Shown one piece after another: positions 17,889-26,855 of a DNA stretch of 39,897 nt. The notes under the pieces are model-generated. The model was not told the origin of the DNA. It saw only the letters and a list, made by a program, of their open reading frames with translations, and searched no databases. The DNA lies in assembly GCA_013822765.1 (NCBI GenBank), contig PNKY01000020.1:1-39897 (forward strand), read 5' to 3'. The stretch is from Rhodospirillum sp. Its GTDB lineage: Bacteria; Pseudomonadota; Alphaproteobacteria; Dongiales; Dongiaceae. A program made the position numbers and the translations under genes. Numbering within the stretch: the first letter of the stretch is position 1; each line of letters starts with the position of its first letter.

Positions 17889-18377
17889 ATGAAACGATCC
17901 GATCTCACGGAAAAGCTGCTCGACATCAAGCGCGAGAAGGAATGGAGCTGGAAGCACATCTGCGAGAAAATCGGCGGCTACTCCGAGGTTCTGATCGTCG
18001 GCGCCATCCTCGGCCAGATGAAACTGACAAAGCCGCAGGCGGCGAACGCGGCCGAGTTGTTCGGGCTGTCGAAATCCGAGACCGCGCTGCTGAACGAGGT
18101 TCCGATGCGCGGCGAAGGCACGCCGATGCCGCCGACCGATCCCCTGATCTACCGCTTCTACGAAATGGTGATGGTCAATGGTCCGGCGTGGAAAGCGCTG
18201 ATCGAGGAAGAGTTCGGCGACGGCATCATGTCGGCGATCGATTTCGACATGGCGATGGAACGTGTCGCCAACCCCAAGGGCGACCGCGTCAAGATCACGA
18301 TGTCGGGCAAATTCCTGCCGTACAAGTACTACGGCGCCAGCGGCAATGTGCCGGAGTACGGCTTCAAGGAAGGGTGA
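17889..18377 (+). CDS. cynS: Cyanate hydratase (cyanase)
   Basis: Converts cyanate and bicarbonate to ammonia and two CO2 (through carbamate) in the cytoplasm. The 162-aa product is close to the 156 aa of the E. coli enzyme. The N-terminal helical domain (residues 1-75) has LTEKLLDIKREKEWSWKHI and GLSKSETALLNEVPMRG. The C-terminal catalytic domain carries all three active-site residues with the correct spacing: Arg89 and Glu92 in IYRFYEMV, and Ser115 in FGDGIMSAIDFD. The start at 17889 is preferred over upstream in-frame starts, which lie inside the palindromic repeat; an AGGAG site is at 17877-17881. It is the last gene of the sigma-54 operon, so it supplies the reason for reading the transporter as a cyanate importer. 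Confidence 0.97.
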   Translation: MKRSDLTEKLLDIKREKEWSWKHICEKIGGYSEVLIVGAILGQMKLTKPQAANAAELFGLSKSETALLNEVPMRGEGTPMPPTDPLIYRFYEMVMVNGPAWKALIEEEFGDGIMSAIDFDMAMERVANPKGDRVKITMSGKFLPYKYYGASGNVPEYGFKEG

Positions 18378-18402
18378 GGTTACGGTCGCGTAGCGACAGG
18401 AA

Positions 18403-18547
18403 CGTCATTCCGGGGCGATGCGAAGCATCGAACCTCAGGTGCGCAATTGCGCACCGGAATCTCTCGAAGTGGTTTCCAATTATCTCTGGATTCCCCGATG
18501 TGCAATTGCACATCTGAGGTTCGCGCTTTGCGCGCCCCGGAATGACG
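18403..18547. repeat. Palindromic repeat (CGTCATTCCGGGG family)
   Basis: Ends CGTCATTCCGGGGCG and CGCCCCGGAATGACG are inverted copies. Smaller internal palindromes are GTGCGCAATTGCGCAC and GATGTGCAATTGCACATC. A related copy is at 26856-26958. It lies between the convergent cynS and DUF1476 genes. Confidence 0.9.
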
Positions 18548-18553
18548 GAAACC

Positions 18554-18877
18554 TTACGTTCCCGCCTTCACCTGCATGACGGCCGTGGCTGTCAGTTCGT
18601 CCATCTTCGCACGAAGCTCCGGCTCGGCGATGGCGACGCCCTTGGCGGTCAGATCGCCCAGCACCTTGCGGACCACGTCGGCGTCGCCGGCTTCCTCAAA
18701 ATCGGCGGCAACCACTTCCTTGGCGTAGGCCGCGGCGGCGTCGCCGGTCAGTCCGAGCTTTTCCGCTGCCCACAATCCGAGCAGCCGGTTGCGGCGGGCC
18801 TCGGCCTTGAACTTCTGGTCGGCGTCGAGGGCGAACTTCTTCTCGAAACCTTCTTCACGCTTGTCGAATGTGGTCAT
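18554..18877 (-). CDS. ATP synthase inhibitor zeta subunit (DUF1476)
   Basis: A 107-aa helical protein. The N-terminus MTTFDKREEGFEKKFALD is the characteristic segment of the alphaproteobacterial F1 zeta subunit, known from Paracoccus to insert into F1-ATPase and block ATP hydrolysis. The rest (RRNRLLGLWAAEKLGL and AAAYAKEVVAADFEEAG) is the four-helix part of the family. The length agrees with the usual 105-110 aa. There is no membrane segment. It is a single-gene unit, convergent with cynS and divergent from purC. Confidence 0.92.
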   Translation of the reverse strand: MTTFDKREEGFEKKFALDADQKFKAEARRNRLLGLWAAEKLGLTGDAAAAYAKEVVAADFEEAGDADVVRKVLGDLTAKGVAIAEPELRAKMDELTATAVMQVKAGT

Positions 18878-19182
18878 TTTTGGTTCCGATCCCTGGTAAA
18901 ATGGTGCAGCGGCCTCGTTGCGGCCGCCCTCTCGGGCGCTTAGATAACGGCCTCCAATGGTTAAGACAACCGGCTATAAGCCGCAGGCGGAAGGGTAAAA
19001 CTCGCCCCGGAAGGACCGGATCGATTGTGCTCGATAGGCCAATCAGATAGGTTGGGCATGAGGCCCGGTTCTTGTTCTGTTTCCCGTTCCTGGCCTTCAC
19101 GGCAGCTCCGTCGTGGGTCGCAATCCCTTGTCATCCGGAGCACACCAAATTCATGGATTTCAACAACACCCGGTACATCCCA
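18878..19182. other. Non-coding gap between divergent DUF1476 and purC genes
   Basis: These 305 bases should contain both promoters. No gene was seen. There is a perfect small palindrome CGGCT-ATA-AGCCG at 18971-18983 and a GC-rich stem near 18910-18930. I cannot assign a reliable -35/-10 pair. An in-frame ATG at 19153 could extend purC by 10 residues. Confidence 0.6.
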
Positions 19183-19950
19183 ATGAGCCGTCGACGCCGC
19201 ATTTATGAAGGCAAGGCCAAGGTCCTCTATGAAGGTCCGGAGCCGGGAACCCTGATCCAGCACTTCAAGGACGATGCGACCGCGTTCAATGCCAAGAAAC
19301 ACCAGGTGATCGAGGGCAAGGGCGTCCTCAACAACCGGATTTCGGAGTACCTGTTCCAGCACCTCAACGACATCGGGGTGCCCACCCATTTCATCCGCCG
19401 GCTCAACATGCGCGAACAGCTGATTCGCGAGGTCGAGATCGTGCCGCTGGAGGTCGTGGTGCGGAATGTGGCGGCGGGATCGCTGTCGCAGCGCCTCGGC
19501 ATCGAGGAAGGCACCCAGCTGCCGCGCTCGATCATCGAGTTCTACTACAAGAACGACCAGCTCAACGACCCCATGGTCTCCGAGGAGCACATCACGGCGT
19601 TCGGCTGGGCCACGCCGCAGGAAATCGACGACATCATGGCGCTGGCGATCCGCGTCAACGACTTCCTCACCGGGCTGTTTCTCGGCATCGGCATCCGCCT
19701 GGTCGATTTCAAGATGGAATGCGGCCGGCTGTTCGAAAACGACATGATGCGAATCATCGTCGCCGACGAGATCTCGCCCGATTCGTGCCGGCTGTGGGAC
19801 GTCAAATCGAACGAGAAGCTCGACAAGGACCGCTTCCGCAGGGATCTCGGCGGGGTCCTGGAGGCCTATACCGAGGTCGCCAAGCGTCTGGGCATCCTGG
19901 CGGAGAACGAGCGGCCGATCGGCTCGGGTCCGGTGCTGGTCAAGAGCTGA
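19183..19950 (+). CDS. purC: SAICAR synthetase (phosphoribosylaminoimidazole-succinocarboxamide synthase)
   Basis: Purine synthesis: joins CAIR and aspartate using ATP. The 255-aa product starts MSRRRRIYEGKAKVLYEG, with the ATP-binding YEGKAK motif right at the N-terminus. Other family segments are FKDDATAFNAKKH, VRNVAAGSLSQRLG, LVDFKMECGR and the IVADEISPDSCRLWD metal/ATP segment. The ATG at 19183 gives the usual length; an upstream ATG at 19153 is possible. It heads the pur gene row purC-purS-purQ, with a palindromic repeat between it and purS. Confidence 0.96.
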   Translation: MSRRRRIYEGKAKVLYEGPEPGTLIQHFKDDATAFNAKKHQVIEGKGVLNNRISEYLFQHLNDIGVPTHFIRRLNMREQLIREVEIVPLEVVVRNVAAGSLSQRLGIEEGTQLPRSIIEFYYKNDQLNDPMVSEEHITAFGWATPQEIDDIMALAIRVNDFLTGLFLGIGIRLVDFKMECGRLFENDMMRIIVADEISPDSCRLWDVKSNEKLDKDRFRRDLGGVLEAYTEVAKRLGILAENERPIGSGPVLVKS

Positions 19951-19958
19951 CCCGTGCC

Positions 19959-20065
19959 CGTCATCCTGAGGTGCGAGCCCGCTTGGGCGAGCCTCGAAGG
20001 ATGGGAAACGAACTGCAATGTCGCCCTTCGAGGCTCGGGCTGCGCCCGAGCACCTCAGGGTGACG
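19959..20065. repeat. Palindromic repeat (CGTCATCCTGAGGTGC family)
   Basis: The left arm CGTCATCCTGAGGTGCGAGC and the right arm GCTCG...GCACCTCAGGGTGACG pair over most of their length, with further pairing of GCCTCGAAGG with CCTTCGAGGC. It lies between purC and purS. Confidence 0.9.
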
Positions 20066-20086
20066 CACCGAACGCTAGGTTAAAGA

Positions 20087-20329
20087 ATGAAAGCACGCGT
20101 CACCGTTACGTTGAAATCCGGCATTCTCGATCCGCAGGGCAAGGCCATCGAAGGAGCGCTGAAATCGCTCGGCGTCGATGGCGTCGCCAGCGTGCGGCAG
20201 GGCAAGGTGTTCGACATCGAAATCTCGGGCTCCGACAAGGCCAAGGCCGAGGCGGCGCTGAAGGATGCCGCCGACAAGCTGCTGGCGAACACGGTGATCG
20301 AGAATTACCGGGTTGAAGTTCTGAGCTAG
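20087..20329 (+). CDS. purS: Phosphoribosylformylglycinamidine synthase subunit PurS
   Basis: An 80-aa accessory subunit that helps pass ammonia from PurQ to PurL. The whole small fold is present: MKARVTVTLKSGILDPQGKA, then ALKSLGVDGVASVRQGKVFDI and the closing TVIENYRVEVL. The length matches the family. The stop is 11 bases before purQ, so the two are co-transcribed. The downstream PurL is the small type that needs PurS. Confidence 0.96.
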   Translation: MKARVTVTLKSGILDPQGKAIEGALKSLGVDGVASVRQGKVFDIEISGSDKAKAEAALKDAADKLLANTVIENYRVEVLS

Positions 20330-20340
20330 GTTTGTTTCGA

Positions 20341-21042
20341 ATGAAATCCGCAATTCTCGTCTTTCCCGGCATCAACCGCGAGCGCGACATGGCGCGCGCC
20401 TTGAAACTCGCATCGGGGCATGAAGCCACGATGGTCTGGCATGCCGAGACGGCGCTGCCCAAAGGCACCGACCTCGTGGTGGTGCCCGGCGGGTTTTCCT
20501 ACGGTGACTATTTGCGCTGCGGGGCGATTGCCGCGCGCGCGCCGGTCATGGACGCGGTTCGGGCGTTCGCGGCCGATGGCGGTCTGGTGCTCGGGGTCTG
20601 CAACGGTTTTCAGATCCTCTGCGAGGCAGGCCTGCTGCCCGGCGTGCTCATGCGCAATGCGCGGCTGAAATTCATCTGCCATGACGTGCATCTGCGGGTC
20701 GAACGCTCGGACACGCCATTCACGCGCGGCTACAATGCCGGGCAGGTGATCCGTGTGCCGATCGCCCATGGCGAAGGCAATTACGCGGCCGATGAAGAGA
20801 CGCTGAAGCGGCTCGAAGGCGAGGGCAGGGTGCTCTACCGCTACTGCTCCGCCGAGGGCGTGGTCAGCGATCAATCCAACATCAACGGCGCGGCGGCATC
20901 GATCGCCGGCATCGTCAGCGAGCGCGGCAACGTGCTCGGCATGATGCCGCATCCGGAAAACCACGTCGAAGACATCATGGGCTGCACCGACGGCCGCGGC
21001 CTGTTTGCAGGCCTGGTGGCGCATCTGGAGCGCGCGGCATAG
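20341..21042 (+). CDS. purQ: Phosphoribosylformylglycinamidine synthase subunit PurQ (glutaminase)
   Basis: A 233-aa class I glutamine amidotransferase that releases ammonia from glutamine for PurL. The nucleophile is Cys87 in LGVCNGFQIL, and the catalytic His-Glu pair lies in MMPHPENHVED. The N-terminus AILVFPGINRERDMARAL and the oxyanion-side VVPGGFSYGDYLRCG are typical. The ATG at 20341 is used; the TTG nine bases earlier is less likely. It follows purS closely. In the next 2.2 kb three genes run on the opposite strand before purL. Confidence 0.97.
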   Translation: MKSAILVFPGINRERDMARALKLASGHEATMVWHAETALPKGTDLVVVPGGFSYGDYLRCGAIAARAPVMDAVRAFAADGGLVLGVCNGFQILCEAGLLPGVLMRNARLKFICHDVHLRVERSDTPFTRGYNAGQVIRVPIAHGEGNYAADEETLKRLEGEGRVLYRYCSAEGVVSDQSNINGAAASIAGIVSERGNVLGMMPHPENHVEDIMGCTDGRGLFAGLVAHLERAA

Positions 21043-21047
21043 CGTTT

Positions 21048-21536
21048 TCAGGCGAAGTCGTCGCCCGCGCGAGCGATCCGCCACCGCGCAAGGCGTGCCG
21101 CGGGCCAGACCTGCTCCCTGTCATAGAACTCTGCAACGGCGGGCACGCCTGATGGCAGCACCACCCATGGCTGCTTCGACATCGTGAAGATGTGGACATC
21201 GGGCGGCAGTGCATCCGGCGCATCGAGGGTACCTACCCGAACGAAGCGGAAGCGGTCGCCGGCGCCTGCGTAGTTGCTCCACACGGCAACATGGCATTTC
21301 GGGCATCGCGAGATCTTCTGACCCTTGCCGCTGCGCGAAGGCGTCACGACGATCTCAGGCTCCCCGGAAAGCGGTTCGACCCGATCGGCTTCGATCATGG
21401 CATTGAGTGCAAACGACGCGCCGGTTTCGCGCTGGCACCAGCGGCAATGGCAGCAATGCACGACGAGGGGCGGCGTTGTCATACGGTAACGCACCTCGCC
21501 ACAGGTGCAGCCGCCGTCGATCGGGAATGGGCTCAT
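21048..21536 (-). CDS. GFA family protein (glutathione-dependent formaldehyde-activating/CENP-V fold)
   Basis: A 162-aa zinc protein. The metal ligands are visible in three places: GGCTCGEVRY (CxC), HCCHCRWCQRETG and CPKCHVAVWS. This is the PF04828 pattern. The family includes the S-hydroxymethylglutathione-forming enzyme Gfa, but many members have unknown roles, so formaldehyde activity is not claimed. The start at 21536 (MSPFPIDGGC) places the first Cys motif right after the N-terminus. It converges on purQ with a 5-base gap and lies downstream of the DMT transporter. Confidence 0.88.
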   Translation of the reverse strand: MSPFPIDGGCTCGEVRYRMTTPPLVVHCCHCRWCQRETGASFALNAMIEADRVEPLSGEPEIVVTPSRSGKGQKISRCPKCHVAVWSNYAGAGDRFRFVRVGTLDAPDALPPDVHIFTMSKQPWVVLPSGVPAVAEFYDREQVWPAARLARWRIARAGDDFA

Positions 21537-21615
21537 CGGTTGTCTCCGGCACAGCAAAATAGGGACCCACGGTTGGGACGGCAACCGTTTCGCCCCGTCA
21601 CGTCAGCGCAGTTCT

Positions 21616-22605
21616 TCAGAGCCTGCCGCGAAACCGGCCGATCCAGCGCCGGTAGCTGTCGCCGGGAATCGTCATGGCGGCGACGCCGGCCATGACGAGG
21701 ACGAGGCCCAACGCCAGATTGGACGGCACGGTTTCGCCGAGCAGCACCACTGAGAGGCCGACGCCGATCGGAATGCGCAGATAGCCTTGCGCGTTGGTGG
21801 TGAGCGTGCCGAGCCGCGAGAGGCACATATAGAACAGCATCAATCCGAACGCGCTGGAGAAAATCCCCATCGCGACGGTGGCGACCAGTGCCTCCGTCGT
21901 GGGCCGCAAGGTCCAGGGATGGTCGACGATCAGCGCCGCCGGCAGCAGCAGCAGGCCGCCGAACAGCAGCGAGCCGGCCGCGACCACCATCGGGTCGTAT
22001 TCGGTCAGCCGCAGCCCGAAGATGGTGGCGCAGGCAAACGAGACGGTGGCGAGCAGGATCACCATCTCGGCGAAGATATTGCCGCCGAGGCCGCCCAGTG
22101 CATCGAGACCGATGATCACGGCGGTGCCGGCCAGCCCCAGCACGGCGCCGGCAAGCTTCAGCAGCGTGGCCGGCTCGTGCCGCGTGATGCCCCAGGTGAT
22201 GAGGAAGGCGAAGATCGGCGTGGTCGAGGCCAGCACCACGGTCGGCGCCGCCGCCACATATTGCTGCGCCCAGGTGATCATCAGGAACGGGATCGTCGAG
22301 TTGATGGTCTGTTGCTGCGCGAACAGCTTCCAGGCTTTGGCATCGCTTGGAATTCGCAGCCCCCGCGCATACAGGATGGCGATCAGGAAGCATGCCGCGA
22401 TCAGCGAGCGCGCCGAGATGAAGGTGATCGGCGGAATCGAGCCGAGGCCGATCTTGGTCAGCGGATAGGTCGAACTCCAGCAGCACGCCAGCGCCAGCAG
22501 CAGCGCATAGTCGCGCCAGCCGCGCCGGGTGGGCGGCAGGCCGGGTCGATCGGCAGGCGGCGCCGGTGTCGGGCCGCTTTCGATCTCTGCGATGCTAGGG
22601 GACAA
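21616..22605 (-). CDS. DMT-superfamily transporter (EamA family)
   Basis: A 329-aa inner-membrane protein with about ten membrane helices arranged as two EamA repeats. The first begins near ALLLALACCWSSTYPLTKIG and the second near FAEMVILLATVSFACATIFG. Family features are SARSLIAACFLIAI and the late GETVPSNLALGLVLVMAGVA. The substrate is not predictable (amino acids, metabolites or drugs). No suitable ATG precedes the first helix; TTG at 22605 is used, which overlaps the end of the thioesterase gene upstream by 11 bases and suggests coupled translation. Confidence 0.85.
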   Translation of the reverse strand: MSPSIAEIESGPTPAPPADRPGLPPTRRGWRDYALLLALACCWSSTYPLTKIGLGSIPPITFISARSLIAACFLIAILYARGLRIPSDAKAWKLFAQQQTINSTIPFLMITWAQQYVAAAPTVVLASTTPIFAFLITWGITRHEPATLLKLAGAVLGLAGTAVIIGLDALGGLGGNIFAEMVILLATVSFACATIFGLRLTEYDPMVVAAGSLLFGGLLLLPAALIVDHPWTLRPTTEALVATVAMGIFSSAFGLMLFYMCLSRLGTLTTNAQGYLRIPIGVGLSVVLLGETVPSNLALGLVLVMAGVAAMTIPGDSYRRWIGRFRGRL

Positions 22606-23155
22606 CGGCGCCAGCTTTTGCCGGCGGCTTCCACTTCACCCGCTTGATGGTGGCGGAAAACGTGAACAGCGAGCGTTGGCCTGATTTCAGCACGCCGCGC
22701 AGGAAGATCATCGAGCCGCCGGCCCGCATGATCTCGCCGGTGCCTTCGACCAGTTCGCCCTCGCGCGCGCCGTCGAGGAACTCGCAGCCGAACGAGACTG
22801 TGACCGCCGGCCCCTGCAGCACCGGTGTGGCAAACGCGAACAGGCAATAGTCCGCGAATGTCATGAAGCAGCCGCCATGGACATTGCGCATGCCGTTGAG
22901 GTGCTTGTTCTCGACCCGGAACGCGCAGCGTACGCTGCCGTCGTCCTCCATCCGGTGCCAGAACGGCCCGTTATGGCACTCGAAATTGTCGCGGCTCCAG
23001 GTCCGCCAGCCGGCGAATTCACCCTCTGTTTCGACGTGGAGATCGGGGCGGTTGAGGAACGCGGATTTGGTCAGTTCGTCCAACTGAAAGGGCCCTTCAT
23101 TTCGGGGGTTTGAGTCCTTAAATCCGATCCACAGCTGATGTGCAAACGCTCGCAT
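22595..23155 (-). CDS. PaaI/hotdog-fold thioesterase family protein
   Basis: A protein of about 186 aa with the hotdog fold in its second half: HLNGMRNVHGGCFMTFADYCLFAFA matches the helix and catalytic region of PaaI-type acyl-CoA thioesterases (the HGG motif), followed by VTVSFGCEFLDGAREGELVEG. The N-terminal 80 residues (DNFECHNGPFWHRMEDD) are a family-specific extension. The start is uncertain; ATG 23155 is chosen because earlier in-frame starts run into the purL coding region on the other strand. The physiological substrate is unknown. It is the first gene of a minus-strand pair with the DMT transporter. Confidence 0.8.
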   Translation of the reverse strand: MRAFAHQLWIGFKDSNPRNEGPFQLDELTKSAFLNRPDLHVETEGEFAGWRTWSRDNFECHNGPFWHRMEDDGSVRCAFRVENKHLNGMRNVHGGCFMTFADYCLFAFATPVLQGPAVTVSFGCEFLDGAREGELVEGTGEIMRAGGSMIFLRGVLKSGQRSLFTFSATIKRVKWKPPAKAGAVVP

Positions 23156-23264
23156 TGCATGGATCGCCCGCAAATCTATGGACAGCGCGAAATTGCGCCG
23201 TAAAAGGCCTTTTCCACCCCCTTCGATCTCCCTAATAAGGGACCTCAATCGCCCAAAGAGCCCC

Positions 23265-25469
23265 ATGAACCAGCCGCAGATCACCCCCGAACTCGTCGCC
23301 AGCCATGGCCTCAAGCCGGACGAATATGAGCGCATTCTCAAGCTGATCGGCCGGGTGCCGAGCTTTACCGAGCTTGGGATCTTCTCGGCGATGTGGAACG
23401 AGCACTGCTCCTACAAGTCTTCGCGGCTGCATCTGCGCGGTTTGCCGACCACGGCGCCCTGGGTAATCCAGGGGCCCGGCGAGAATGCCGGCGTGATCGA
23501 CATCGGCGACGGCCAGGCTGTCGTGTTCAAGATGGAGAGCCACAACCATCCGAGCTACATCGAGCCCTATCAGGGCGCGACCACCGGGGTCGGCGGCATC
23601 CTGCGCGACGTCTTCACGATGGGTGCGCGTCCGATCGCCTGCCTCAATGCCCTGAGCTTTGGTGCGCCGGAACATCCGAAAACGCGCCATCTGGTGTCGG
23701 GCGTGGTTGCCGGCGTCGGCGGCTACGGCAACTCATTCGGGGTGCCGACCGTCGGCGGGCAGGTGCGTTTCCATACCCGCTATGACGGCAACATTCTTGT
23801 CAACGCGATGGCGGTCGGCCTCGCCGACACCGACAAGATTTTTTACGCCGCGGCTTCCGGCGTGAACATGCCGATCGTCTATCTCGGTTCCAAGACCGGC
23901 CGCGACGGCATTCACGGCGCTTCGATGGCGTCGGCGGAATTCGATGACGACAGCGCCGAGAAGCGGCCGACCGTGCAGGTCGGCGATCCCTTCGCGGAAA
24001 AGCTGCTGCTGGAAGCCTGCCTTGAGATCATGCAGGCCGATTGCGTGATCGCGATCCAGGATATGGGCGCAGCGGGCCTGACCTGCTCGGCGGTCGAGAT
24101 GGGCGCCAAGGGCGATCTCGGCGTCGATCTCCATCTCGACGCGGTGCCGACCCGCGAAACCGGCATGAGCGCCTATGAGATGATGCTGTCGGAAAGCCAG
24201 GAGCGCATGCTCATGGTGCTGAAGCCCGAGAAGGAAAAAGAAGCCGAGGCGATCTTCAGGAAGTGGGGCCTGGATTTCGCCGTGGTGGGCTACACCACGC
24301 CGAGCAAGCGCTTCGTCGTCAAGCATGGCGGCGACGTGATGGCCGATCTGCCGATCAAGGAACTCGGCGACGAGGCGCCGTTGTACGACCGTCCGCATGT
24401 GCCGTCGCAGCCGCAGCCGGTGATCCATGCGCGCGACGTCACGCCGCCGGTCGGCATTGCCGCGGCGCTGGAAAAGCTGATCGCGACGCCCGAGCTGTGC
24501 TCGCGGCGCTGGGTCTGGGAACAATATGATCACGTCATTCTGGGCAATACCGTGCAGCGTCCCGGCGGCGACGCCGCGGTGGTGCGGGTGCAGGACGGGC
24601 CGAAGGGGCTGGCGCTGACCGTCGACGTGACGCCGCGCTATTGCGAGGCCGATCCGTATCAAGGCGGCATGCAGGCGGTGGCGGAGGCCTGGCGCAACAT
24701 CACCGCGGTCGGCGGGCGGCCGCTGGCGATCACCGACAATCTCAATTTCGGCAATCCGGAGCGGCCCGAGATCATGGGCCAGTTCGTCGGCTGCCTGAAG
24801 GGCATTGCCGAAGCCTGCCGTGCGCTCGACTTCCCGGTCGTGTCCGGCAACGTCTCGCTCTACAACGAGACCAACGGCCGCGGCATTCTGCCGACGCCGT
24901 CGATCGGCGGGGTCGGGCTGCTCGACGATTTCACCAAATCAGCGACGCTGGCATTCAAGGCCGAGGGCGAGGCGATCCTGTTGATCGGCGAGACCCATGG
25001 CTGGCTCGGTCAGTCGGTTTACCTGCGCGAAATCTGCGGCCGTGAAGAAGGCGCGCCGCCGCCGGTCGATCTGGCCGCCGAAAAGCGCAATGGCGACGTC
25101 GTCCGCGGCATGATCCATGCCGGTACCGCGACCGCGGCCCACGATCTCTCCGACGGTGGACTGTTGATCGCGCTTGCCGAGATGGCCATTGCCGGCGGCA
25201 TCGGCGCGCAGCTGTTGGCGGCGACTGCCGCGATCGTGCCGCATGCGTATTGGTTCGGCGAGGATCAGGCTCGCTACATCGTGACGGTGCCGGAAGCCGA
25301 GGCCGGCCTGGTGCTGGCGAAGATGAAGGGCGCCGGCGTGCCCTGCGCGCGGATCGGAACCACCGGCGGCGACGCCATTGCGGTTGCGGGCGAGGCTCCG
25401 GTCACGGTGAAGACGCTCGACACCGCGTTCGAGAGCTGGCTGCCGGCCTACATGAATGCGAAGGTTTAA
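23265..25469 (+). CDS. purL: Phosphoribosylformylglycinamidine synthase subunit PurL (small type)
   Basis: Catalyses FGAR to FGAM in purine synthesis with ammonia from PurQ. The 734-aa size shows the small type without a fused glutaminase. The catalytic His47 is in WNEHCSYKSS, and the ATP/metal-binding segments include VFKMESHNHPSYIEPYQGA and IQDMGAAGLTCSAVEMG. The second half repeats the fold (GNVSLYNETNGRGILPTPSIG and AAHDLSDGGLLIALAEMA). The start at 23265 has a short AAAGAG site; the frame is open earlier. It is separated from purQ by three reverse-strand genes, so it needs its own promoter. Confidence 0.97.
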   Translation: MNQPQITPELVASHGLKPDEYERILKLIGRVPSFTELGIFSAMWNEHCSYKSSRLHLRGLPTTAPWVIQGPGENAGVIDIGDGQAVVFKMESHNHPSYIEPYQGATTGVGGILRDVFTMGARPIACLNALSFGAPEHPKTRHLVSGVVAGVGGYGNSFGVPTVGGQVRFHTRYDGNILVNAMAVGLADTDKIFYAAASGVNMPIVYLGSKTGRDGIHGASMASAEFDDDSAEKRPTVQVGDPFAEKLLLEACLEIMQADCVIAIQDMGAAGLTCSAVEMGAKGDLGVDLHLDAVPTRETGMSAYEMMLSESQERMLMVLKPEKEKEAEAIFRKWGLDFAVVGYTTPSKRFVVKHGGDVMADLPIKELGDEAPLYDRPHVPSQPQPVIHARDVTPPVGIAAALEKLIATPELCSRRWVWEQYDHVILGNTVQRPGGDAAVVRVQDGPKGLALTVDVTPRYCEADPYQGGMQAVAEAWRNITAVGGRPLAITDNLNFGNPERPEIMGQFVGCLKGIAEACRALDFPVVSGNVSLYNETNGRGILPTPSIGGVGLLDDFTKSATLAFKAEGEAILLIGETHGWLGQSVYLREICGREEGAPPPVDLAAEKRNGDVVRGMIHAGTATAAHDLSDGGLLIALAEMAIAGGIGAQLLAATAAIVPHAYWFGEDQARYIVTVPEAEAGLVLAKMKGAGVPCARIGTTGGDAIAVAGEAPVTVKTLDTAFESWLPAYMNAKV

Positions 25470-25472
25470 CAA

Positions 25473-25555
25473 CGTCATTGCGAGCGCAGCGAAGCAATCC
25501 ATGCGGCAGCCCCGCTGGCTGTTAGATGGATTGCTTCGCTTCGCTCGCAATGACG
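25473..25555. repeat. Palindromic intergenic repeat (CGTCATTGCGAG family)
   Basis: Same outer and inner arms as the repeats at 3613-3697 and 7190-7302. It lies directly after the purL stop and before the convergent acyltransferase gene, in a position where it could end both transcripts. Confidence 0.9.
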
Positions 25556-25570
25556 TTCAGAGGCTTGTGC

Positions 25571-26755
25571 TCACAACACCTTCTTCGCCCCCGGGATCTG
25601 CCGCAACGCGCGCGTCAGCGCCCAGCTGAACGCGACCGTCAGCACGAATCCGATGGGGGCTTTCACGGTCGCCGGCATATTGAAGTCGAACAGCCAATAT
25701 TGCAGCCACAACGCGATCGGATAATGCACCAGGAACATGCCGTAGGCATCAGCCTGCATCGGATCGAACACGCTTTTGCCTGAGTTGGCGAACCTCAGGA
25801 AATAGGCCAGGATCAAGAACAGGATGGCCACGCTGAAGACCGTGAAACAGACCGCATAGGCCGCTTCATACCAGTCCGGCAACTCCACCGGATTCCCCAG
25901 GTTTTCGCGCTTGATGGAGATCAGCACCCACATCAGGTAGTACGGAACGATCGTCAGGATCATCCAATCCCAGCTGACTTTCGCCATCCGCCCGTCCGCC
26001 GCCAACAGCCCGCGATCCAGAAAATGGACGCCAATGCCGGCGCCGAAAAAGAAGTAGGTGGCGTACAGCAACACGCGCCCGTGCTGGACCGAGAACGGAC
26101 CGAACTCGAACCAGCTGCCTGCGCCGTAGTGAATGCGCCCGGGGATGTAGAACGCCGCGGTGACGGCAAGCATGACCGCGAAGAACACGGCCGGCCGGCG
26201 CCGGCCATGCAGCGAGAGGCGATTGATCGGATCGAGCATGGTGGGCGACAGCCGATACAGGATGCAGGCAACCACATCGAAGCCGAGCAACACCCAGAGG
26301 AACCAGATCGGCCCGCTCGGCCACGGGCCCTTGGTGACCATATTCCACCAGAATTCCGCAAAGCCGATCTCGGGATGGTGCCGCAGGGAAATGGCGTAAT
26401 AGGCCAGCGGAATGACCGTGAGCGCGCAGATCACGAACGGCAGGCCAAGCCGGAGCAGGCGGTCCGTCAGATAGTTCAGCGGTCCCTTCCGGGTGATGCC
26501 GGGCCAGACGAACAGTCCCGAGAGGAAAAAGAACATCGCCATGAAGAAACTGTCGGTGGCGAGCACGATCATATCGAAGCCGAAGAATTCCTTCGGATCG
26601 GTGTGACCGTAATAGGTATAGGGGATGACGGCGTGGTGCAGCAGCACGATCAGCGTCAGAAACGTGCGGGCGCGGTCGAGCGAGGGATTGCGCGTTTTCG
26701 CCTTCGGCGCGGCGCTGACCTCAGCGACGGCTGCCGTTTGAGCTATCGTTGACAT
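25571..26755 (-). CDS. Acyltransferase-3 family membrane protein
   Basis: A 394-aa integral membrane protein with about ten helices. The family signature is at the N-terminus: NPSLDRARTFLTLIVLLHHAVIPYT (the Arg and double His of acyltransferase 3/OpgC-like proteins), followed by FFMAMFFFLSGLFV and RLLRLGLPFVICAL. A late segment, DAYGMFLVHYPIALWLQY, is also typical. Members O-acylate glycans, lipids or antibiotics, or succinylate periplasmic glucans (OpgC); the acceptor here cannot be told. The start at 26755 (MSTIAQ) is chosen because the upstream extension has no family match. It is monocistronic and convergent with purL. Confidence 0.88.
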   Translation of the reverse strand: MSTIAQTAAVAEVSAAPKAKTRNPSLDRARTFLTLIVLLHHAVIPYTYYGHTDPKEFFGFDMIVLATDSFFMAMFFFLSGLFVWPGITRKGPLNYLTDRLLRLGLPFVICALTVIPLAYYAISLRHHPEIGFAEFWWNMVTKGPWPSGPIWFLWVLLGFDVVACILYRLSPTMLDPINRLSLHGRRRPAVFFAVMLAVTAAFYIPGRIHYGAGSWFEFGPFSVQHGRVLLYATYFFFGAGIGVHFLDRGLLAADGRMAKVSWDWMILTIVPYYLMWVLISIKRENLGNPVELPDWYEAAYAVCFTVFSVAILFLILAYFLRFANSGKSVFDPMQADAYGMFLVHYPIALWLQYWLFDFNMPATVKAPIGFVLTVAFSWALTRALRQIPGAKKVL

Positions 26756-26855
26756 GCACGCCTCCCAGCCAAGGTTCTGTTTGGCGGGATGTTGCAACCG
26801 GGAACCTGATTCAGCAAGGTCCAACTGCAGCCGGGGCGGGCGGCGAAAGCACCCT

